64,000 nucleotides of DNA from Xiphophorus maculatus (GCF_002775205.1 NC_036445.1:5228802-5292801), one strand, 5' to 3'. Positions 1 to 13,837 are shown, numbered from the stretch's first letter. Notes: generated by a model not told the origin, from the sequence alone. Numbers and translations are program-made.

Positions 1-3000
1 GCATGCAATGAAAGAAGAAGAGGACAGAGCTTTTTCACTCCAGATAATTTTCACATTATGCAGCCAGTAAACATTTAACTTGTGCAAGAAGTAGTGGTGA
101 GTGTACAATGTGGTGTTTAGTGAACACTGATGTCATTGCAGACATAACAAGTTTACTTTTTTTTCTCATAAGACTAAACAATGAAGTGATTTGACAGTGA
201 CTTGGATAGATCTGACTAAATTAATCATGAAACCCTTAGAGACAGATGCTTTCCAACATTGCAATGGAACATTTAGATTGCCACTCAGATTTTGATGATC
301 TTACATCATGGGCAAGGATATAATAAACCCTTATTTAACTTGGGTTGCACAAATTTTTATTTAGCATAAGTTGTCTCTAGTCTACACAGGATCAAAAATA
401 TACATGCAGGCTCAACCACATAAAAAATTCTAACTAAAATTTAAATAAATGTCCCTTAGTAAGGTGACGAATTTTTGTAACGGTCATCATGGCCATACAT
501 ATTGAGGTCAGGGTTATACTTGAAGATCAATGTATTTTGGATCATTCTTTTGCTAGGACATTCAATTTTGTTTTAACTCTTTTGCTGTTGATTTGAAGTT
601 AAAACTTCTGCAGAAAGGAATTGGTTTGTCCATGTGGGCAACTGAAACTTTCTCTGCTTGACTGTGTTGATGTTGAACTATCAACATCTTCTCAGTCCAT
701 TTTCATGCAAAACTTTCTTCACTGAGAACAATGACTGGTGCTCCAGCCACTGATTCCTGTATAGTACTCAATAATTCTTTTTCAATTAGGTTCATATAGT
801 TTAAACTCTCAGGCACAAATAAAATGTTCAAAGAGTACAATAATATAAAACAAAAGTGACAATCAGAAGACAGGCTGTTTTAATCGAATTGCTCGTGTGT
901 GATGGCTGCTTCTGTTTTTCTAAATCTTAAAATCAGACAGACATCACCTGTCTTGTAATTTTTTTAGCACAAAGGAAATAGGTGGACATATTCTTATTTC
1001 GCCTCAGTATTGATTTCCTTTCAATAACATAAAACTTTTTTATAAACTAAGTTAGATGACCACATTACTGCAGTTGTGAAATCCAGATTTTTACAACTAA
1101 ATGTTCTACCAAAGTAAAGTAATAACTTCCTTGGAAGAGACCTAGAAAAACATATTTTTATGACCTTCTGCCTGAACCATTTTAATCTCATTGCATCATT
1201 TCCAAACTTTTCATAAACCTGCTGCTTGTTTTATACTTGGTGTTAAAATTTCTATCCATTTCTAAGTTTGAATACATTTTCCTTAATATATATATATATA
1301 TGTTTTTTTATCCACATTTAAACATCCATACTCAAAGTTCACAAAGTACACCTTTGTAGATTATTTTTTTTAATTTCCAATATCTGAATTAAAACATAAA
1401 AGTAACTGAGCCCTTTGCAGCAATTGTTCTAATTCTTTTAAATAGTTTTACCCAAGATTTTAAAATGTCTTCTTAAGAGTCATCTTTTTTCATGGTTTAA
1501 ATTAGAGTAGCACAGTGAACTACCTGCAGTTGATGCATCATGATCGTTTTCTACTTTGATTTAATTTGTGATTCTGTTTGTTTGGCTAAACTGTAAGTCA
1601 TTTTGGTCCACTTAATGTAAACAGCAGAAAGATGTCATAATCCTGGGATTGCTGTCTACCTCACTGTGTATGTTCACCTCTCCCTCTGTGCTGCTAAACT
1701 GTATATAGGCAGGGCTGCTCCTTCTGCCTTCTTTTCATTCATTTCTCCTTACGAGTTCATTAAGTCACAGGTGAAAAGGACCTGCACACCTCTCATAGTT
1801 GGCCATCACTGAGGTGGTAGCCTCTCCTCAGCTTTTGCTGTTTACGTAATATTTGCGGCTTGTGCTTGTTTTTTTTAACTCAGCCTTCCTTGGATTAAAC
1901 TTCCCTCTGAGTCAGTTTTTCGTTGCAACTGTGACTGTCATTGTTAGCTTGTCCCTTTGATGTGAAGAAATATTTGGTTTTAGCAATAAAAGTTGGTGTG
2001 CAATTGCTGGTAGCCCTGGTTTTGTGCATTCCCCTTTTGTCTCCTACAACTTTTCAGTTTGGAGCATACACAGAGCTGAATCTTTAAACACTCTTCTTTT
2101 CACAATCTCCATGATCGCCCAAAGCCCTGTGTCCTCTCTAATGCTCTCATCTCTTCAACTCACCCCCCAATTTATTTATTTATTTATTTTTTTTGATTTA
2201 GTACAGTAAGATGGCAAAAGTTGATTTTCAAGTGTTTCAGTTGGTTTTGGAATATTTTTCTCTAAAAGACTCAGTGAAGATGTCATGCTACCTAACAAAT
2301 TTTTCTTCCTTTGGAAGAAAAGGAGACTAACAGTGCATTCATTCATTCATTTTGCATATTTTCATTTCCTGCATAACACTTGATCAACCTGAGTGTTTGT
2401 CGCAGAAAATCTCACTCTCAATCTCATCTCACTAAAGCAAACAGTTCCAGCTTCAGATAAGGCAAAAATTATGCCATCCAAAGAAAAACTACATTTATTT
2501 TTAAAGTCCTTTGCGCAGCTTTTTGTTCATTGTGAATAACTGATGCCTCTTACTTATTCTCAATTCTACTTTTTAACATTTTATTCCAGCAAATTGCAGA
2601 CATAATATTCCAACCATTTGTGCTAAGAGATGTTTAAATAATGTGCCTCTATAAAGCAGTTTCAGTATATAATCTCATTTAGGGCACATCTGTAAATTAA
2701 TCATACCTTGCGTGGAAGAAACATGTGATGATATATGAGGATTACATGCATGCAAAGGCATTTAGTTCTTTTTTTTTTTTTACATATCTAAAGATGTAGA
2801 TACTCATTATGCACCCTTTTAAAATGGAAATATCCAGAAATAGCTTCTTTAGTTGATTGTTTTAAGAGAATAGAGACGGAAACATTTTGCAGGAGATGCC
2901 AGCAATAGTCCAATCTGCATTCCTTCCATCCAATCTAGTATTTATCCAAGATTGCTTTAGCGTTTATGAGAAAGTGATAGATGAAATTAATGAATGTCCT

Positions 3001-3864
3001 TTGACTATTTTTGGATTTGGAATATTGGAGCCTTCATCATTCCTTTAGAGACAAAGTGTTTATACAATACATCTTTAAAATTATTACTGTCTCAGTCATA
3101 TTTCTAAACCATATAAATATCTGCATTTAACATTTCTGAAGTTCACTTTTTGTGTATCTTCACAGCCGTGGCTTTAACAATGTTTCACATTTCTAACCTC
3201 AGTTCTAACGGTAATGTTACATCTGTAACAAAGGTACTGTATGTTTACTGGATAAGGGACGTTTTCATTTTTGAACCTGCAATACATTCATAGCCATCTG
3301 AGCAGATGTAAACATTGTGCACGCAGCTATTTATCAAGTCAAGACAATAACCCTAACCCTTTCTTTAACATCAACATTATGATTGAGAATATCTAAATAA
3401 AAGCCATCTTGTCAAGTGGACAGAAGATAGATGTATACCTCAGATGTTATGGGAAGCTTTTTCTTTGAAAGCCTTCCCACTGCTTGAAAATAATGATTGA
3501 TCATACTTGAAACAGTGTGCCAGGAGAGTTATTCGCTGCCAACATGTGTTTGCCATATTGGTCCTCAAATGAGCAACCCTAAAGACGAGGAGAAAATCAC
3601 CTTATGTCTGAGCACGAAAGCCATGTGGCTGCTCTGAAAGGATGTCAACAGTTTCCAGAAATTGAAAGGAATCAAATGTAGTATTTTTTTTAATCAGTTA
3701 CAATATGTTGACATGGCTAAAACTGGTTTACCTCAGTCTTGCAATGTAAACTAATAACAGATAGGAGGAAAATAAAAAAAACAAGATAGAGTAATCATTA
3801 AATGTAAACTAATAAAAGATAGGAGGGAAAAAATAAGCAAGATAGAGTAATCATTTATAGTACT
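1..3864. other. Intergenic, no gene seen
   Basis: A+T-rich sequence with short simple repeats only: a (TA)n run at 1286-1301, an (ATTT)n run at about 2168-2188, ATTC repeats at 2338-2352, and the tandem duplication at 3743-3856. No coding frame with family-like sequence or exon-like splice pattern was recognised. Confidence 0.6.
3743..3856. repeat. Two-copy tandem duplication, 57-58 bp unit
   Basis: AATGTAAACTAATAACAGAT begins a unit at 3743 that is repeated at 3801 with a few substitutions and a 1-2 nt length difference; both units end AAGATAGAGTAATCATT. It lies just left of a Tc1 relic. Confidence 0.9.
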
Positions 3865-4670
3865 TTCCAAAACTAATGAGATTAGTTTTTTTTTATATAT
3901 ATACAATTAAAATTGTGAAAAGTGTGACTTGTATATGAATTCAGAACCATTCAATGTTTTACCCCTAAAATCCAAAGCAACCAGTCACCCTCGCAATTGA
4001 TAATCTAGTCGTGGGTCATTTCTAAGCATTTCCATAGCTGTACTACAATGACCTTAGAGGTTAGTTATAGGTTATTCACTTGTTTAAAGTGAACAAGTAG
4101 CATAATGAAGATGAAGAAATACACTGGACAGGACAGGGATGAAGTTTGTAAAAAGAGATTGTGGGTGTTCACCTTCCATTGGGACATGAGCCAAAACATA
4201 CAGCAAGAGTGTAATGTATTGTTTTATATCAGAGCAAATGTATGCCGTATAATTTCCTAGATTTAAATCCAGACTTAAATTCAACTGAAAATCTGTGTGA
4301 AAAGGTGAGAGTGTTGTTCGCCGATGTACTCCTTCCAATGTCAATGAACTTGAGTTATTTTGTAAAGAACACTTGGCAAAAAATTTTGTTGCAACAAGTA
4401 CAAAGCTGGCAAAGTCATATCCCAAATGAAATGTAAATGTAGCTGCAGTGAACTGTGATTTTAATACCATTGACTCATGGCGGCAGAATGCACACACATG
4501 CCACACTTTTCAGATTTCTAGTATAAAAAACACATATCCTCCTCTTTCCACAGTGCACCTCATTGTATCAGTCAGTTATATAAAATCCCAACACATTCAA
4601 GTTCTATGGTTATAACAAGACAATACTGCACAATATAAAGGGTATTAATACTTTTGCAAGATATTGTAGT
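3865..4670 (+). mobile_element. Internally deleted, decayed Tc1/mariner element
   Basis: Sequence typical of fish Tc1 elements is visible in order: a 5' terminal portion (about 3,900-4,090), the transposase start region (about 4,100-4,135), then a jump to the C-terminal third of the transposase from about 4,170. There a decayed DLNPDLNSTENLCEKV-like stretch corresponds to the SPDLNPIENLW motif holding the last catalytic acid. A 3' end with a TATTAATACTTTTGCAAG-like terminal-repeat stretch follows at about 4,640-4,665. The middle of the transposase is deleted and the rest is broken by substitutions. The plus-strand 64-codon frame at 4242 is only the relic's remnant. Confidence 0.75.
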
Positions 4671-7600
4671 TATTTTCTACAACAGAAATTTTCTGCATTT
4701 TAAATTCCCCTTTGGAAGATCTTATTGGATGTGATGTTCCAAGACAATTTGAAGCAGGTGAGCTACATGTGCTTGAGTTTCAACAGACAGAAACAAAACT
4801 AAAATAAATAGTTTTATACTTATGCTTAAAGTTATCTGACCTTAAGTCATATGATGTTGATTATTGATGATATTAGTTGCATTTTAAAAGCATTAGGTAA
4901 TGTTAAAGCTCATCTCTTGTCATAAGAATTGAAGTCATAAAATCAATCAGTCGGGGAGTAAGAGGCCCACAAATGTATGAGACAAATGACTTGTCTGCAA
5001 CAGATGTCTGAAAGATCCAGATGTGAAATAAGATTTCATCAGTATATTGACTCACCTTCTTAAGATTATGTTCACATTTTTCAACTTACTAAGAACCAAT
5101 ACACAGACTGTATCACCTGAAAGTTGTTTATGAACTACAGTGATGTTCAGTAAATTGAAAAGAGATGACGCAAAAACATTAGAATTAAGCACAGGAATAA
5201 GCATGTAACATGCAAGCTTTTACAGGCAGAAGAAAGCTGAAGTGCTAGAGTGGGGGAAAAATATTCCCTCTTTTCACATTTTTCCACCAATTAGTTTGGA
5301 AACATTTAAAACTGATTCCTGGGTTGTTAAGTTTTAACTCTGCTTTAAGCTTTTGCTGTCTGTTGGGCCCATTTGAGTTCTAAAATACAAAATGTGAGTA
5401 CAAAATCACGTGTTGGTTTGATTCATTTATGCAAGTTTTTGATGAGAGAATAACATTATAACATGATGTAACACTCAAAAAGTGGATTTTACATAAGACT
5501 GGCCATTTAACAGAGCAAAGTTAAAAAAAAACAACAAAGATCTGAATTTGGTCTCAAAGTTATGAATATGATTTTTACAACTTAAGACTATTAGCATTTC
5601 CAGGTCTTAACCAACTATTTGACCACATATTACCTTTTTTTTTGTTGAAACTAATCCATTCGAAAGGCAACGGATTGAAAAGAAAACCCTCACATCTGGG
5701 GAAAAACAGATTAAATGCCACTTTCACCTGTTTATCACTCCTCATATCTCATGATACTTAATTAATCACATTGATCAGCCTTTATTACTTTTCAGCAGAG
5801 GCGGTTCATGCAAGGCCTGGGTGGTTCCAACCTCTGGCTCCCCAATTACATAAGACAATGACAAAAAACTAAAACAACTTTGTTTAATTAAAAACCTTAT
5901 TATATTTATCATATTGATCTGATAATATAATGTAATATGTAGATGGAAGGATGGGGACAAACACAAAAAGAATGACCAATTGCACAATAGTTAGCACCTG
6001 ATCATCAGTTGAAAATAAAACTGTTATCATGCTGACCTGAACCCAAAGCCTTATTGCCCATGTCAAAAACCACCTTTAAAGAATGTGAGTTATGCCTATT
6101 ATGAAAAATAATTCCAATGTATGACCGATTAATATTGTCCTCTGAAGATACCTGCAGACTGCATGCAAATTGTATTTCATGTCCTCAAAATAAGAAAATA
6201 ATCATATGATTTGTGTTAATGTATCTCAGATTATTTCAAATATTTAATTTCCTTAAAGATAAAAAATTTGTTTTCCCTAAAAGCAGAGGTAGTTTAAGGT
6301 GAGCATGGGCATGAGCCTCAACCCCATAAATCTCCTCTGGGGATCTGGCCTGTGCACGCAAAGATGGCTTTCCTTTGCCAGAGAAACATAAAACAAGAGT
6401 TTGCTAAGATTTTGAACACAGCTGCTAAGAGAACAGCTAATCAGCTCTAATCATTTACTATACTGATCATAAAAACAGACAGACAGAATGACAAAAAGAC
6501 ATTCTGCCCTCCTGCAGTTGACGATAATTTCAATTGTATCGCCACCAATTGATTGACGACAAAGAATAACTGCTTTAGGTGTCTTTAAAGGAGCAGTATT
6601 ATGTAAATATGACCTTTTTGGACTTTATATTGTGTGTTAATGTTATTTTCTCATCAAAAACATACCTGGAGTGTTGCTTTGATTCTTTTTTGCATGTTTG
6701 AGAACTTCTTGAAACTCCTGTAGCAGCCGTTCAGGCATACCGCTCAAGTCTCCAGTTTTGGCCATGAAACTACAGTATTTTACCTGTCTTTCCCACTGAC
6801 CTCCCATATTATTATTTTCCTATAAATTTCCCACCATTAGGGTGAACAGAAAATGGATGGATGGATGAAAATAGTATCTCATGATGTGTGTTCTGGTATT
6901 TCTGTGTGTAAGCTTTGAAAGATCCAACTGCTTCAAAACCACCTGGACTTCATGAGCAGAAAAAAAATATCTGGGATCAGTTGAAACAAAAACAAAAACT
7001 ACCAATAAGTACAAAGTGGTTGGATATGCAATGTGCACCAAACAGCTTAATAGACCTCAACGTCTAACAATGAATTAATTAACCGCTTCAGGGGCAGTTA
7101 TTCCCTCTAATAAATTTACAGAATTTCAAATTGCAGGTATTGAGATATTGTGGAGACAGCCATTAATTTTGTTGGCAAGTCTTTTGTAGCATTGTTATAT
7201 TGTATTGAAAGGGAAAATAATTAGGATTGATTGGAAGACTTTCTACTCACCATTTAGGAATGAATGGTTCAGATAATTTGTTAAACGGCTACCATCTGAA
7301 CAACTGAACTTAAAGAATACTGACTGAAACAGAAGTAACATCAGTTTTCACTTATTCATGTGTAAAGGTAGGTATTATGTCTCTGCAGAGAAGTTAGAAA
7401 TTTGTAGCACATAGCAAATAAAAACATGAATTGTATTACTGATGCACACAATGGTGCACAAAAAATAATAGGAACATGTTGATCAGGATTTTATGTCCTT
7501 GATACTTGTCTCAATCATTTAAGATTAGGCATATCTGAATCTTATTTTACCACTTCTAAGAATCAATTCCACATATGCTTAAAAATGCAGTAGCTCTAAA

Positions 7601-8818
7601 GTTTCACTATAAGTGACACATTAAATTGTATTAGTATGGTCTACATTAGCACTTAACTCACCAGTGTTATGGTAATGTGGAATATTAATCATCAGGAGTG
7701 TTGGTGCTTTCATGCAGAGCAGTTTACTGACATAGGCTAACTCAAGCATGCTTTTTCTGTTTTGATATGGATTCTTGATGACTTGGTGCAGGTCTGATTA
7801 ATTGTATGTGGACAAAACTACAGAGTAAGTGCTTTTTAGTTGGATTTGACCATTATAAAATTTTACTACTAGTCTTTCAACTGTACTCTGAACATATCTC
7901 TCTCCTACACTTACAGCTGTCTGGGGACATGAGTACAGCACAAAAAGCAGATCACAGGACAAAGACAGCATAAAAGCAGCAATAACCATTGCAGCCTTTC
8001 TTTCACCATGAAAATCATTGTAAGATTGAAAAATATTTAGATCATTTTTGGACCATAATATGTTAGTTCAATATGATAAGTTCATCTTTTTTTGTTTTTG
8101 CCTCCTGGTGATGTTGCTTTCCTTTTACTGCTGAATTACTTCAGCAGATGTGCTTAATCATCTCCTTAACTGTCCAGCATTTTAGGACCTCCTAGACTTG
8201 ATTCATCACCTTTGTTTGCAATAAAAATAGCTCCCATGCAGTGAGGTCTCGGTTGCTATGGAACTCACAAGTCCTTGTGTTCATGGACAGCTTACCTGAG
8301 TCTTACTATGAGTCTCCACTGAAGAAATTCCCAGACCTTGAGCAGTCCATCAGATGTACCTACTTGGATTGTCTGTCCCAATCCACAAAGATCTGTTGTA
8401 GGTTTTTGTCTAGGGTCAGTCACTGCATAACTCATCTACCCGTCTGCCCACTAATGCCCACATCTGAGGTCAGCTTACAATCACAGAAGCCTCTGAACCT
8501 CCCTTCACCACATCTGCACCAAGTTACACCATTCAGCTTAGAATGCTTAGCTCCTCACTCATACAGTGGAAATATTTACAAATGGGTAAGACAAGTTTTA
8601 AATACCTGCCCTAAGTTCCACATTTTATTGTTGAACAATAAATCTTCTTTTTAATCCTTTGTAATGATTTACAGTAATAGTTGCAACACTATCTTTGCAT
8701 GTTGCAATACAGTTTTACAATCTGTGCATATGGGAATAATCTGTGATTTTTAATATTAGACTGTGAGGGTTACATTTGATTGAGATATTTAGTTTAGCCA
8801 GACAATTTAATGGGGGAG
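4671..8818. other. Intergenic; MITE fragment only
   Basis: Apart from the MITE end at 6,586-6,770 nothing is identifiable. A weak minus-strand reading frame at 7989-7798 starts with a hydrophobic, signal-peptide-like stretch and meets a GTAAGT donor (discussed in findings). Other short frames look random. Confidence 0.5.
6586..6770 (+). mobile_element. Left-end fragment of a MITE family
   Basis: Starts with the terminal repeat TTTAAAGGAGCAGTATTATG and continues ATGTTATTTTCTCATCAAAA, GATTCTTTTTTGCATGTTTG. The same order is seen in the longer copy at 8,819 and, inverted, in the copy inside dnali1 intron 1. Only the left third is present. Confidence 0.7.
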
Positions 8819-9625
8819 ATTTAAAGTAATTTAGATTTTTTTTAAATTTACATCATAATACAATGTTATTCTCTCATCAAAACGTAGCCGTGGGTGCTGT
8901 GGTGGCTCAGGGGCGAAGCACAACCCAAGTATGGACGTTTTAAGTCCTTGTGGCAGTAGTTGCAGGTTCGAGTCCCGGCTTAGCGACATTTGCTGCATGT
9001 CTTCCCCCTCTCTCATTAGCCTCTTTCCTGTCAGACTACTTTCAAATAAAGGTCAGTAGAGCCAACAAAACCTCTAAAAAAAAACAGAATTCTTGATTCT
9101 TTCGTGCATGTTTGATAAATCCTACAATCTCCTCTGGTAGCCATTCTGGGTGAAGAAAACAAGTGGTGTAACTGAGCACTGCCTTTTCGAGGAAGCTCCT
9201 TCCCGGAGCTGTAATCCCCAAGCTTCCACGTTACAGAGCAGTCCTCCCCCGCGACTCCCCCACTCAGCTCCTTCAGACTAGTGGCAGCAGGAATTTGTAA
9301 ACACCTGGTGGAAGTGCACATTTGCTGAACTCACCATAGGAACTACTTTGCAGTGAAACTGGTTAAAACATTTTTTAGTTTTTGATAGCAGAATATTGTA
9401 ATGGTGTACTGAAGGTGGAGTGTTGGGAAGACTTTCTTAAAGAGACAGAGACCCAGTTTCAAAGAGTAGTCAATTGTGATTTTACAGCATGCTCAATTGC
9501 AAAGTCAAATTTCTTTTAAATCATGTTTGACATATACAGTCTTATTAAATATGATAAATATGATAAATAATGCTATCATATGACAGTATTATAAGAGGCA
9601 GTATCTACAATACTGCCACTTTAAG
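8819..9625 (+). mobile_element. MITE copy interrupted by a SINE
   Basis: The left part (ATGTTATTCTCTCATCAAAA at about 8,862-8,881) and right part (GATTCTTTCGTGCATGTTTG from about 9,094) are adjacent in the related copies at 6,586 and 53,525-52,995 but are separated here by the SINE at 8,888-9,084. The right end runs through AAAGTCAAATTTCTTTTAAA to ATACTGCCACTTTAAG at 9,610-9,625, an inverted version of the left TTTAAAGGAGCAGTAT. It has no coding capacity. Confidence 0.72.
8888..9084 (+). mobile_element. tRNA-derived SINE, full length
   Basis: A tRNA-like head has an A box (TGGCTCAGGGG, 8903-8913) and a B box (GGTTCGAGTCC, 8965-8975) at normal spacing. A body with CATGTCTTCCCCCTCTCTCA and a 3' part CTTTCAAATAAAGGTCAG end in an A-rich tail at 9,076-9,084. 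This is the layout of a RNA polymerase III-driven fish SINE. It has inserted into the MITE at 8,819-9,625. It is not a functional tRNA gene. Confidence 0.88.
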
Positions 9626-11399
9626 ACAGCCCTAATCAAGATCCTGATGCAATCACAAATAAGTACATCAAATGAGGGAACCCTAGTATAATAGTAAAAA
9701 ATAAAAGTACATGCTAGGTATTAATTGTGAGCTAAAAACTAAGTTAAAAAGAAAATCAGCACAAACATTTATCAGAAAGTATCAGTCATCTGAGAAATGT
9801 CAAATAACAGTCATGGATCTAAATATTATGCAAGTATATGAACCTCCAGGGCTTTCACCCCAAAATTACCATGAAACACTTCAATGAGTTATGTACCACG
9901 GCAGTCAAAACAGTTACAGTGCCATTTATATAATTTTTTTGTCCTATTCTTCTATTCTTTATTACTTCAAATGTTATTATTTTAACTATGGTTAATAATG
10001 CAAATATGACATGACACTTTGACAACGTTTTGAAAATGAAACATGAAGTGCTCTGCGTCTTTGCAGGTTTCTGTCATCCCCTCTTTCTGCATAGCGCATG
10101 GACTACACAGCACCAAACATGCTTTTTCTCTCTGCCCAACATTGTTTATGTTTCACTCAAGCACTTTTCTCCTCCCACAGATGTTCTGGAACTGTCCAGA
10201 GTGTTAATCACACCATCCTCCTCAGTGTGAAGGAGCTGGCGACACTTCAGCATAAAACTCCTTGAAAAGTTTTGCATGTTTTTCTCATTCAGGGGCTAAT
10301 GAGTTCATTATCATGTGAGAGGAGAAGGGGTTTCATAGAAAACTGTTCAAACTTTGCAATCAAGTAAGACCTGGGTGATTCAAGTTCAACCTGAGAGTTT
10401 TAAAATGATCTTTTGGCAATTAATTCTCTTTCTGCATGTGTCTTAGTTGTCCACATGTTTTCTGATCCCTTAATGCTTTCCATGTCATCTCTAAAGTTAG
10501 AATTTGTAAATCCCCAGTGCAACACCATGCTAAGAATGAATTCTTCTGCAGAAGGTCGAGAACACCTGTGATGCCTATGTTAAATAAACCTAGTTTTCTC
10601 ACAACAGCTCTTTGGTGATTTTATTTAACTGGAATCAGATTTAGTTCTTGATTCTTGTACACTTACATAGCAAAGGAAGCTATATTTCTATTAACCTGGG
10701 ATCCCTGGGAGTAGCACTTTGTAAATCCTTCCTGAATATAACAAAGGGTCTAAGGACGCATTTAATTTTATATCCATAAGAAAACCTTCCAAAATCCTAG
10801 ATGTAGTGTTTAAAACTCAATATTTAGGGTGAGAGACTTTTTGAATTTTTGAGTGTTTTCATCACAAAATCACTGGATCACCTTTTATATAATTGTAGTC
10901 AGCTATGTAATCTCCAAATACAACCCAAAGCTCCAGGTCTGGTGCTCAGCATGGTTCTGTGAGGAATGTCTGGTCTTATTTGCACTTAAGGGAACATTCA
11001 GAACATCAATCATGGCATCTGGAAATATGTAAAAGCTCCATGAAAATAGGCGTCAGCAGTCATTTTACAACATCTAAGAGGAAATTTTGCCTTTAGTTTT
11101 TAGAGGCTTTTAAATGTCATTTTGCTTTTAGACACTAACAGGTACCATAGAATAGCACAAAAATCCGTGAGGGACGGCGGAGTCCCAGCTTGAAATTCCG
11201 TGAAAGAGGTGTACGGAGCCTTGGTCCAGAAGCCCATTAAAATGCTGTCTACATCGTTTTAAACTGTGTGATTGTGAGTGTGAGTGGGAATAAAAATAGC
11301 AATAGGTATTTTGTTCCATATAACACAGTAGGAGTGTAACAGGTAAATATTTTATCGATGCAAACTTGACTAAAAACGAACCTGTTTAGGATTGTATTT

Positions 11400-11671
<272 letters not shown>

Positions 11672-12375
11672 TAAAAACATGAGCTATGATATCCAACCAT
11701 AATTGCACATGAGCAGATTTTTATTCATTTTATTGCATGGGTTAACTATAAAGCAATTACATGGTGAGCTCCCATGAAATTAAATATTTAGTAAACAACA
11801 GCTATTTACAATTTATCAAATGTTAATACTTTACTTAAGGCGATACAAAGTAAGTCTTCAACATGGAACTACCAACAAGTAATATTTGAGTCAGGTATGT
11901 TGTTGGAGATTTACACTTTTAGCTGTTAATAAAATTCAGAAAAACAATGGTAGAAATAAACTTTTGACAGATAAATCTGCATTTCTTATTTGGGTTGATC
12001 AGATTATTTTCATAAAACTAGGTCTTGTCTCTATGTCTCTCCTTTATACATTTTAAGGTACAACAAAAACCTTGAGAAATCTTCATGTGATCTTTATAAA
12101 ATGGGCTCTGTTTATAAGAATATGGAAATCCCACAAAATGAAAAACAAAGAAGCATATCAAGAGAAAATCCCTCTTATGCTTCTAAGCTCTTTTAGGTTT
12201 TGGCAGAAAACACTGGGTTCCCACTGCAGAAACAAACTTTAAATAATGTCTCACCATGAGGCACTTAAACCTTAGATTATCTCTTCAGTAATAGCAGTCA
12301 TGATGGTCATACAAAGAAAGACTGAATAGGGGATGTTCACTGACTTACTGGAATACAATTCCTTGAAACGGTGTG

Positions 12376-13335
12376 GGTATAGTTTAAAGCTAATGGGCCT
12401 TTTGTAATGTTACAACCATATAGTTCAATGTACCTTATTTTGATTTTATGACAGATTAACACAAAGAAGTTGTGAATTGGAATGAAAATGATTCAATGAT
12501 TTCCAACATTTTTTACAACTAACCTGACAAGTATAGTTTGTATTTATATTCAGTCATCTTTACATTTTATGTTGTACTAAATCTGATGAAAACATGGCCA
12601 ACCTCCTCTTGTCCTCTTAGCAAATCACATACACAGCTGGCAACATGGTGGAAATAAACATTGGTTGTTAATTGGCCCAATTTGTCTTAGTCGATCAATA
12701 GCAATATGTCAAAACGTGACTAACATTGGTTGACACTGATGTTATGCATCACTTCTCATTTTAAGTCACAAGTTCTCAGCAGGGCTTTAAAAATCAGACT
12801 TTTTTCTGTTGATGCTTTTTTTTCCTACATTGACATAGATTATGTTTTTATTTTATGTCAGACCAAAGTAACCAGAGAAAATTCAAAAGGTAATTTTCTA
12901 ATGATCTTATTTGCTAAGGGGGAAAAAAACTACCCAAGCCACACTGGTCTGTAAAAGCACAAGCCCCATTTTTAAATGATAAGTTTCCTGCAATTAATCA
13001 CTTTCTTTGGTTCAATTTTATTAGTCGAACACAGTATTGATTACTACAAGACCAGTAGACTCAAGAAATCCCTATAAAAGAACATGCCTGACAACATGAA
13101 GAAGAATGAAAGATGTCAATAAGCAACATATCAACCCTGGTCTTAGGAAATTCAAGAACAGGTGACAAAATACAAACACTGACAATGCATTTGCAAAGCC
13201 ATTCCTAAGGTATTGGGACTCAACAATCATAGAAACAAATATCCTCAAATGGAGAAAACAGAGCAGAATCCTCCCAAAAGTGACTAGCTAACCAAATTTA
13301 CTCCAAAGTGTAAAAATTAATGAGATTAACTACAA
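12376..13335 (+). mobile_element. Decayed Tc1/mariner element, 5' half
   Basis: Positions about 12,390-12,600 resemble a Tc1 terminal region (a TTTTATGACAGATTAACACAAAG-like stretch). About 13,100-13,320 resemble the N-terminal, helix-turn-helix-coding part of Tc1 transposase (nucleotide pattern CCTAAGGTATTGGGACTC, then AAATGGAGAAAACA). No catalytic-domain remnant follows. The frame is destroyed. Recognised by eye from memory of the family, so the boundaries are approximate. Confidence 0.65.
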
Positions 13336-13837
13336 GCCTTAAGAATTGATAACACGATGTCTGCTGATATTGTTTACATATTAATATACTTTTATCATCA
13401 TATTGTAATTTTTACAAACACTGAAAGAGAAAACATAACTTCATCTACATGCCCAGTTTTTTACTGAACAGAACTTTATTAAAGGTAATTTCACTAGCAG
13501 ATAAACTGTAATGTTACCTAGCTGTTATGACCTTATTTATGTATCGAAATTAAACATTTAATAGGCAGGGGTAACTTGTCTCCTCTAGCACCTCCCAGTG
13601 TCTGTCTGTACATGTTCCTGTTGCCAATTATCACAAACACCTGATAGCAGTTGCTGGCACAACCAGTCATTAGGGTTAAGAGCAATTACATTTTCTCAAA
13701 AGCCCCAGTTAGTTTAAACAGCTGTTTTCCCTAACAAATGAAATCATAATATAATACTGATCGATATAAATGTTTCGTATTAACATTTGTTTGATGGTGA
13801 AACATTAAAGTTTTACCAGAAAAACGAGAACAGAAAT

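Noticed and set aside
3350..3362. TAACCCTAACCCT as an interstitial telomere repeat
   Set aside because: Only two units; expected by chance in this amount of sequence.
8241..8654. 137-codon plus-strand frame
   Set aside because: It is rich in S, P, L and C with no family features, splice sites or coding periodicity that I could see. AATAAA motifs around it hint at repeat-derived non-coding sequence. Too weak to call a gene.
8888..8985. A functional tRNA gene
   Set aside because: A and B boxes are present, but the sequence continues into a SINE body and A-rich tail, and the acceptor-stem pairing is not preserved.
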